DNA of 64,000 bases from Mycobacterium celatum. Lineage in GTDB: Bacteria > Actinomycetota > Actinomycetes > Mycobacteriales > Mycobacteriaceae. The translations under genes were made by a program, and so were the position numbers. Below are positions 59,625 to 64,000 of this stretch, one piece after another. The notes under the pieces are model-generated. The model ran no database searches and was not told where the DNA came from. It was given only the letters and a program-made list of their open reading frames with translations. The DNA lies in the NCBI RefSeq assembly GCF_002101595.1, contig NZ_LQOM01000016.1, positions 124,001-188,000 of the forward strand, in the 5' to 3' direction. The first letter of the stretch is position 1; every line of letters starts with the position of its first letter.

Positions 59625-60170
59625 ATGCCGGACATCAAGATCATGGCGTTGGTGGGCAGCCTGCGTGCTGCGTCGGTCAATCGGCAGATCGCGGAGTTGG
59701 CGGCGGACATCGCGCCCGACGGCGTGGCAGTGACCGTCTTCGACGGACTCGGCGAGCTGCCGTTCTACAACGAGGACATCGACAACGAGGCCGACGTGCC
59801 GGCGGGAGTCACCGCGCTGCGCGCCGCCGCCGCCGAGGCTGACGCCGCACTGGTGGTCACGCCGGAATACAACGGCAGCATCCCCGCCGTGATCAAGAAC
59901 GCGATCGACTGGCTGTCCCGCCCCTTCGGCAACAGCGCGCTGAAAGGCAAGCCGCTGGCCGTGATCGGCGGGTCGCTGGGCCGCTACGGCGGGGTGTGGG
60001 CGCACGACGAGACCCGCAAGTCGTTCGGTATCGCCGGTCCGCGCGTGGTCGAGGCCATCAAGCTCTCGGTGCCGCTGGCGTCGCTGGACGGCAAGCACCC
60101 GCGCGAGCATGCCGAGCTGACCGCCAACATCCGCGACGTGGTGGGCAAGCTGGCCGCCGAAGTGAGCTGA
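59625..60170 (+). CDS. NADPH-dependent FMN reductase-like protein (Rv3054c-like)
   Basis: A 181-residue flavodoxin-like reductase: IMALVGSLRAASVNRQIAELAAD (FMN phosphate loop near residues 9-16) and VVTPEYNGSIPAVIKNAIDWLSR. Such enzymes reduce FMN, quinones, azo compounds or chromate with NAD(P)H. ATG 59625 follows a GAAGGGGA ribosome-binding site. The divergent TetR operator suggests induction by an electrophile or quinone. A strong hairpin terminates the gene. Confidence 0.92.
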   Translation: MPDIKIMALVGSLRAASVNRQIAELAADIAPDGVAVTVFDGLGELPFYNEDIDNEADVPAGVTALRAAAAEADAALVVTPEYNGSIPAVIKNAIDWLSRPFGNSALKGKPLAVIGGSLGRYGGVWAHDETRKSFGIAGPRVVEAIKLSVPLASLDGKHPREHAELTANIRDVVGKLAAEVS

Positions 60171-60186
60171 CCTTTCGTTTGCTGCG

Positions 60187-60216
60187 CGACGCCCGGAGGG
60201 GAGCTTCCGGGCGTCG
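60187..60216 (+). terminator. Hairpin terminator of the FMN reductase
   Basis: CGACGCCCGGA at 60187-60197 pairs perfectly with TCCGGGCGTCG at 60206-60216 over an 8-nt loop and is followed by TTTGT, a strong intrinsic-type terminator for mycobacteria. Confidence 0.8.
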
Positions 60217-60379
60217 TTTGTCGGTGGCCGGTGGTAGACCTTTGCGCATGCGCCGAGGCATGGCCGAAACGGCCGAATTGTGATCTACGACACGCCGATG
60301 GAGATGCGGAAGTCAGGCTTACGACCAGCGAATTTCATGAATGTTGTTCAGAAGATGTTGTATCCCTTCTTATTGTCAC

Positions 60380-60395
60380 CCACTAGGTGTAGTGT
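60380..60395 (+). promoter_or_regulatory. NrdR-box-like site upstream of nrdHIE
   Basis: CCACTAGGTGTAGTGT fits the NrdR box pattern (ACACTA-N4-TAGTGT) in 5 of 6 and 6 of 6 arm bases. It lies about 200 bp before nrdH, in a 372-bp gap (60217-60588) with no gene that I can support. A second box is not evident. Confidence 0.5.
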
Positions 60396-60588
60396 TTCAG
60401 CACACCGACAGGCCCCGGGTTCACCCGGTCAGCCGGACCGCCAGGGCAGGCATCGATACGCCGGCCTAAGCGGTCGGCGAACAGGGGAATTCCGGGGCGT
60501 GACGGTCTGCTGAACCAACAGTGCAGATGCAGTACCGAAGTAGTTGCCAGTCCCTTGTCACCTTCCCTGCAGAGGAGCCGTAACGCCG

Positions 60589-60828
60589 ATGAGCATCACC
60601 GTGTACACCAAGCCGGCATGCGTGCAGTGCAACGCCACCTACAAGGCGCTGGACAAAGAGGGCATCGCTTACGAGAAGGTCGACATCTCGATCGACAGCG
60701 AGGCGCGCGACTACGTGATGGCGCTGGGTTATCTGCAGGCTCCCGTCGTGGTGGCGGGCAACGAACACTGGTCGGGCTTCCGGCCGGACCGGATCAAGGC
60801 GCTCGCCGGTGCCGCGCTGACCGCTTAG
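60589..60828 (+). CDS. nrdH: Glutaredoxin-like protein NrdH
   Basis: A 79-residue redox protein with active-site CVQC (C11, C14) in TVYTKPACVQCNATYKALDKEG, and the NrdH ending WSGFRPDRIKAL. It reduces the class Ib ribonucleotide reductase NrdE after each turnover and is itself reduced by thioredoxin reductase. ATG 60589 is preceded by GAGGAG. It heads nrdH-nrdI-nrdE, as in M. tuberculosis Rv3053c-Rv3051c. Confidence 0.95.
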   Translation: MSITVYTKPACVQCNATYKALDKEGIAYEKVDISIDSEARDYVMALGYLQAPVVVAGNEHWSGFRPDRIKALAGAALTA

Positions 60829-60837
60829 GAGATTGCC

Positions 60838-61287
60838 GTGCCGTCGTGCAGCCTGGTGTATTTCTCGTCGGTGTCGGAGAACACCCATCGCTTCGTGCAG
60901 AAGCTGGGTATTCCCGCCACACGGATACCGCTGCACGGCCGCATCGAGGTGGACCGGCCGTATGTCCTGGTGCTGCCGACCTACGGCGGTGGCCGGGCCA
61001 CCCCGGACATCAATGACGGCGGCTATGTCCCCAAGCAGGTCATTGCCTTTTTGAACAACGAACGCAACCGGTCGTTGATCCGCGGCGTCATTGCTGCCGG
61101 CAACAACAACTTCGGTGCCGAATTCGCCTATGCGGGCGACGTGGTGTCCCGCAAGTGTGGCGTTCCCTATCTCTACCGATTCGAACTGATGGGAACCCCG
61201 GACGACGTGGAAGCCGTCCGAGCGGGTCTAGCTGAGTTTTGGAAGGACGAACCGTGCCACCAACCGCCGCAACTGCAGAGCGTGTAA
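60838..61287 (+). CDS. nrdI: Flavodoxin-like NrdI
   Basis: A 149-residue flavoprotein that delivers oxidant to the manganese cofactor of the NrdF subunit of class Ib reductase. Motifs are [19 protein letters not shown] (FMN phosphate loop), LVLPTYGGG and [41 protein letters not shown] 60838 is the start. Its last 34 bases overlap the nrdE start, which has its own AAGGA site. The length matches the family. Confidence 0.95.
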   Translation: MPSCSLVYFSSVSENTHRFVQKLGIPATRIPLHGRIEVDRPYVLVLPTYGGGRATPDINDGGYVPKQVIAFLNNERNRSLIRGVIAAGNNNFGAEFAYAGDVVSRKCGVPYLYRFELMGTPDDVEAVRAGLAEFWKDEPCHQPPQLQSV

Positions 61288-64000
61288 CGCCCGCCGGGCA
61301 CGCGTTGCCGGGCGAGACGGATTATCACGCCCTGAACGCGATGCTGAATCTGTACGACGCCGACGGCAAGATTCAGTTCGACAAGGATGTGCTGGCGGCG
61401 CGCGAGTTCTTCCTGCAGCACGTCAACCAGAACACCGTCTTCTTCCACAACCAGGATGAGAAGCTCGACTACCTGATCCGCGAGAACTATTACGAGCGTG
61501 AGGTTCTCGACCAGTATTCGCGTAACTTCGTCAAGAGCCTGCTGGATCGGGCCTACGCCAAGAAGTTCCGGTTCCCGACGTTCCTCGGCGCGTTCAAGTA
61601 CTACACCTCCTACACGCTGAAAACCTTCGACGGCAAGCGGTATCTGGAGCGCTTCGAGGACCGCGTCGTCATGGTGGCGCTGACTTTGGCCGCCGGGGAC
61701 ACCGGGCTGGCCGAGAAACTGGTCGACGAGATCATCGACGGCCGGTTCCAGCCGGCCACTCCGACGTTCCTCAACTCGGGCAAAAAGCAACGGGGAGAGC
61801 CAGTTTCGTGTTTTCCAGCAGGAACGCCGGTGGATACGCCCGAAGGGCCGAAGGCGATCGAGTCTCTGCGGGTGGGTGACCGCGTTCTCTCACACGACGG
61901 ATCCTTTTCCGTTGTCGAGTCCGTTGTCGAGAATCCCAACGACCAAGCTCTGGTGTCGATTTCACACTTCGGGCACAAGGAACCGATCCTCTGCACTCCG
62001 GAACATCCGATCCTCGTGTGGACGACGCGGGAGGTCAAGACACTCATTGAAGGCGACGGCGCCGATCCGTTCAATGGATTTGTATGGCTAGCTGCCAAGG
62101 ACATTCGCCCTTCGGACTTCATCGTGACCGCAGCACCGCGGGATGGGCGGGAGCGGCGCGTATACGACCTGATGAAGTACGTCGGCCCAGGTGAATACGA
62201 AGAGGTCGACGGGCTCATCCGCAAGGTCAACTCCGACTTGAAGCACCGCAGCAAGCAGCGCCATCGAATGAAATTCGTGTCTGTGAACCGCTATGTCGAG
62301 GAGTCGTACGACCTCGGTCTTATCTTGGGCTGGTATCTGTCCGAAGGCCACGTCTCCAAGCGATCGGGCTCGGACGGCCTGATTGCCAACGGCATTCACT
62401 TCACGCTCGGCGCACACGAACTCGAATATCAGCACGAGTTGGCGGCGGCATTCAAGCGGGTTTTCGCGGCCGAACTCTCTGTCAACCATAGTTTTTCGGA
62501 CCAGTCGGTCCGGATGATCTGTAACAGCATGGTGGTCGCTTCGCTGTTCCTTTCCATGGTTGGGACGGGATACCACACAAAGCGGCTGTCCCACGATGTC
62601 TTGACAGCCGACGAAGAATTCCAGCGTGGACTGCTGGCGGGGCTGTTCCGCGGCGACGGGTGCTGCACCACCGGCGGGATGGTGCTCGACCTGGTGAACC
62701 CGGAATTGATCGACCAGGTCCAACTCCTTTTGCGCCGGGTCGGAATTGTGTCCAGGGTCCGTCAGTACGTAAATCAAGCAGGCAACTTGACGGGACAGGT
62801 GTTCGTACCCGGGCTGCCCGGTGACAATGAAGAGTTCATCTTCGATGTTGGCAAGAACCTGCACAACTACGTCGGCCAAAAAGGAACGTCGCGCAAGACT
62901 TATCAGGTCGTGCATGGCCGGCACGTGTACGGAATCCGCGAACTGAAGCGCACACAGGAAGTTCCGGAGAAGGTGTACAACCTCCACGTCGAGGGCACGC
63001 ACACCTACACGATTCGTGGCACTGTCGTCCACAATTGTTTCCTCCTTCGCATCGAAGACAACATGGAGTCCATCGGGCGCTCCATCAACTCCGCACTGCA
63101 GCTGTCCAAGCGTGGCGGGGGAGTTGCGTTGCTACTGAGCAACATTCGCGAGCACGGCGCACCGATCAAGAACATCGAGAACCAGAGCTCCGGCGTCATC
63201 CCCATCATGAAGCTGCTGGAGGACTCGTTCTCCTACGCCAACCAGCTCGGCGCGCGTCAGGGCGCCGGCGCTGTGTACCTGCATGCGCATCATCCGGACA
63301 TCTACCGCTTCCTCGACACCAAACGCGAAAACGCCGACGAGAAAATCCGCATCAAGACGCTGAGCCTGGGTGTGGTGATCCCCGACATCACCTTCGAGTT
63401 GGCCAAGAAGAACGAGGACATGTACCTGTTCTCGCCGTACGACGTCGAACGCATCTACGGAGTGCCGTTCGCCGACATCTCGGTCACCGAGAAGTACTAC
63501 GAGATGGTCGACGACGCGCGGATCCGCAAGACAAAGATCAAGGCGCGGGAGTTCTTCCAGACCTTGGCCGAGCTCCAGTTCGAGTCGGGCTATCCCTACA
63601 TCATGTTCGAGGACACGGTGAACCGGGCCAACCCGATTGAAGGCAAGATCACCCACTCCAACCTGTGCTCGGAGATCCTGCAGGTGTCCACCCCGTCGTT
63701 GTTCAACGATGATCTGTCGTATGCCAAAGTGGGCAAAGACATTTCGTGCAACCTCGGGTCGCTGAACATCGCCAAGACCATGGACTCGCCCGACTTCGCG
63801 CAGACCATCGAGGTGGCGATCCGGGCACTGACGGCGGTGAGCGACCAGACCCACATCACCTCGGTGCCCTCGATCGAGCAGGGCAACAACGACTCGCATG
63901 CGATCGGTCTGGGCCAGATGAACCTGCACGGCTATCTGGCCCGCGAGCGGATCTTCTATGGCTCCGAAGAGGGCATCGACTTCACCAACATCTACTTCTA
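61254..64000 (+). CDS. nrdE: Class Ib ribonucleotide reductase alpha subunit with intein (partial, 3' end beyond window)
   Basis: Converts ribonucleoside diphosphates to deoxy forms with NrdF. GTG 61254 has AAGGA 6 nt upstream. The N-terminal extein ends RGEPVS and resumes [16 protein letters not shown] at 63036; the first Cys of the second extein is the redox-active active-site Cys of the SCF motif. Other catalytic landmarks are NLCSEI (radical Cys) and ISCNLGSLN (the second redox Cys). The frame is open to the right edge. The intervening 409 residues are an in-frame intein (61809-63035). Expected full extein length is about 700 residues. Confidence 0.96.
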   Translation, partial: MPPTAATAERVTPAGHALPGETDYHALNAMLNLYDADGKIQFDKDVLAAREFFLQHVNQNTVFFHNQDEKLDYLIRENYYEREVLDQYSRNFVKSLLDRAYAKKFRFPTFLGAFKYYTSYTLKTFDGKRYLERFEDRVVMVALTLAAGDTGLAEKLVDEIIDGRFQPATPTFLNSGKKQRGEPVSCFPAGTPVDTPEGPKAIESLRVGDRVLSHDGSFSVVESVVENPNDQALVSISHFGHKEPILCTPEHPILVWTTREVKTLIEGDGADPFNGFVWLAAKDIRPSDFIVTAAPRDGRERRVYDLMKYVGPGEYEEVDGLIRKVNSDLKHRSKQRHRMKFVSVNRYVEESYDLGLILGWYLSEGHVSKRSGSDGLIANGIHFTLGAHELEYQHELAAAFKRVFAAELSVNHSFSDQSVRMICNSMVVASLFLSMVGTGYHTKRLSHDVLTADEEFQRGLLAGLFRGDGCCTTGGMVLDLVNPELIDQVQLLLRRVGIVSRVRQYVNQAGNLTGQVFVPGLPGDNEEFIFDVGKNLHNYVGQKGTSRKTYQVVHGRHVYGIRELKRTQEVPEKVYNLHVEGTHTYTIRGTVVHNCFLLRIEDNMESIGRSINSALQLSKRGGGVALLLSNIREHGAPIKNIENQSSGVIPIMKLLEDSFSYANQLGARQGAGAVYLHAHHPDIYRFLDTKRENADEKIRIKTLSLGVVIPDITFELAKKNEDMYLFSPYDVERIYGVPFADISVTEKYYEMVDDARIRKTKIKAREFFQTLAELQFESGYPYIMFEDTVNRANPIEGKITHSNLCSEILQVSTPSLFNDDLSYAKVGKDISCNLGSLNIAKTMDSPDFAQTIEVAIRALTAVSDQTHITSVPSIEQGNNDSHAIGLGQMNLHGYLARERIFYGSEEGIDFTNIYF
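61809..63035 (+). mobile_element. LAGLIDADG homing-endonuclease intein in nrdE
   Basis: A 409-residue in-frame protein intron. Block A starts at Cys186 of the precursor with [30 protein letters not shown]. Block B is near [10 protein letters not shown]. Two LAGLIDADG-like motifs, [13 protein letters not shown] and [13 protein letters not shown], mark a homing endonuclease. Block F/G is [20 protein letters not shown], ending HN before the +1 Cys of the extein. All splicing residues (Cys1, His of TPEH, terminal His-Asn, +1 Cys) are present, so it should splice. Codon use is less GC-biased than in nrdE, consistent with transfer. Confidence 0.93.

Noticed and set aside
1..64000. CRISPR arrays, rRNA genes, IS elements with transposases
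   Set aside because: No regular repeat-spacer pattern, no rRNA sequence and no transposase motifs were seen.

Overview
The window is high-GC actinobacterial chromosome and almost certainly comes from a Mycobacterium, probably a slow-growing non-tuberculous species. The tmRNA tag reads ADSHQRDYALAA, and several blocks match the M. tuberculosis order Rv3051c-Rv3106 (nrdE-nrdI-nrdH, FMN reductase, TetR, dinP, SDR, TetR, cyp136, GntR, fadE22, ligB, crcB pair, pgmA, smpB-ftsX-ftsE, prfB, fprA). It differs from M. tuberculosis in having narGHJI beside fprA, two tandem cyp136-type genes, an intein in nrdE and several extra islands.

Layout. 1-6.7 kb: nitrate reductase narGHJI on the minus strand, narI running off the left edge. 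6.8-13 kb: fprA, then prfB, mscS, a Thr/Pro-rich membrane protein, ftsE, ftsX, smpB and a DMT-type transporter. 13.8-15.2 kb: a mycothiol-dependent isomerase-like gene and ssrA (tmRNA). 15.1-22.3 kb: a probable island bounded by the ssrA 3' end and a 21/23-bp copy of it. It holds a frameshifted adenylate cyclase, a secreted amidase, a four-gene acyl-CoA operon and an exported histidine phosphatase. 22.4-30.9 kb: enoyl-CoA hydratase, a Tat-exported DUF1906 protein, and a TetR/Rieske oxygenase operon divergent from an amidohydrolase. It also holds an F420-type oxidoreductase, and a TetR/SDR divergon with two operator copies. 31-37.1 kb: a fluoride-export-like cluster (three DUF190 modules plus two CrcB), pgm, an MFS transporter and a D-amino-acid dehydrogenase. 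37.2-44.7 kb: tRNA-Ala(GGC), a decaying toxin-antitoxin pair, a small Cys-motif protein, AraC/VOC genes, a 2-hydroxyacid dehydrogenase that overlaps a PAP2 gene antisense, ligB and a cold-shock gene. 45-52.5 kb: SDR, fadE22, a DUF35/thiolase-like divergon, a double GntR regulator, a MEDS/ATPase protein and a DUF302 protein. 52.5-53.1 kb: a branched-chain leader peptide with alternative hairpins before a stand-alone LeuA regulatory domain. 53.1-60.2 kb: two P450s with palindromic operators, TetR, SDR, dinP, TetR and FMN reductase. 60.2-64 kb: nrdH, nrdI and nrdE (cut by the right edge) with a 409-residue intein.

How the genes work together. Many transcription units begin with a TANNNT hexamer 6-9 nt before an ATG or GTG, the mark of leaderless mycobacterial mRNAs. 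Local regulators (TetR, GntR, AraC) sit next to divergent oxidoreductase or lipid genes with visible palindromes between them. The strongest candidate for an undescribed system is the leaderless 14-codon peptide MQHLLVVASTRSGV with mutually exclusive hairpins ahead of an orphan LeuA allosteric domain (52,469-53,106). All identifications come from reading the sequence and from family knowledge; no database search was run.
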